This document shows positions 63,617 to 64,000 of a stretch of 64,000 nt of DNA, one piece after another; position 1 is the stretch's first letter; each line of letters opens with the position of its first letter. A model generated the notes under the pieces. The model worked only from the letters and a program-made list of their open reading frames with translations. It had not been told where the DNA came from and made no database searches. A program made the position numbers and the translations under genes. The stretch lies in contig CM021320.1 of NCBI GenBank assembly GCA_010645155.1, positions 3,714,745 through 3,778,744 of the forward strand. Reading direction: 5' to 3'. Origin of the DNA: Tigriopus japonicus (taxonomy: Eukaryota > Arthropoda > Copepoda > Harpacticoida > Harpacticidae).

Positions 63617-64000
63617 CTAAAAATGAGGCACACTCGTCCGTATAGTGTGAGTGTGCAGGTAGCTAGTGTACCGAGTTGTACAAATCTTGCTCATATGACG
63701 ACGCATTTCGTGGTCAGGATGGAACCCGCGCTTACAAGGGACAATGGCAAGGGAAGTCAAATCCGGAGAAGTCACTCGAATACTCAATCTAGTCATCCAT
63801 CCAACCATCCGCCGTTGGATCGATGTGTGCAACAGAACTTATCTGGGGATTACACAGACGGATGCAACAACCACCCTTCATTCACCCCCACCAGCAGCAT
63901 CAGCCTCCAAAAAGGGTGGTATTTCAACATCATCATGATCATCATCCTCGCATCCTCGTCAGCCATCGTGGGTGCATGGATCAAGGGGGTATAGGTAGGT
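63617..64000 (-). other. Dll: Upstream intron of Distal-less (partial)
   Basis: Sequence 5' of the homeobox exon on the transcribed strand, beginning with its acceptor (CATTTTTAG). No coding exon could be recognised before the window ends. Confidence 0.8.

Overview
The window is 64 kb of animal nuclear DNA. Genes are split by GT-AG introns, intergenic stretches are long and rich in microsatellites, and there are no operons, ribosome binding sites or CRISPR arrays. A Distal-less homeobox gene with arthropod-like features, two DEG/ENaC channel genes and a decayed jockey/CR1-type retrotransposon suggest an arthropod, perhaps a crustacean such as a copepod. The species is inferred, not proven. 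Two runs of N (2086-2890 and 36465-36599) mark assembly gaps. All exon boundaries were read by eye from splice signals and frame continuity.

Left part, 1-16.5 kb. Two head-to-tail DEG/ENaC genes lie on the minus strand. One is complete in two exons (9409 to 5891, 822 aa). The other shows only its first exon (447 to 32) and runs off the left edge. A plus-strand gene starts at 4948 and encodes a secreted or membrane protein with a signal peptide and at least two tandem SEA-type domains. It probably also has a degenerate third SEA domain, then a single transmembrane helix and a short tail ending at 16084. The complete DEG/ENaC gene sits inside intron 5 of this SEA gene on the opposite strand, with only 73 bp between its stop codon and SEA exon 5. 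A frameshifted, 5'-truncated non-LTR reverse transcriptase lies in a later intron of the SEA gene.

Middle part, 16.5-41 kb. No convincing gene was found. The sequence holds simple repeats, a few isolated short ORFs, two copies of a possible Tc1/mariner-end motif and a gap flanked by near-identical direct repeats.

Right part, 41-64 kb. Two exons of Distal-less lie on the minus strand. They carry homeodomain positions 1-44 (63616-63420) and 45-60 plus the C-terminus (41508-40978), and are separated by a 21.9 kb intron at the classic Dlx homeobox intron position. The 5' exons lie beyond the right edge. The large intron and the 24 kb downstream of the gene hold no other convincing gene and are natural places to look for Dll regulatory DNA.

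The most unusual feature is the nested SEA / DEG-ENaC locus: an unrecognised tandem-SEA membrane protein wrapped around a sodium-channel-family gene, with transcripts that probably overlap as sense and antisense.
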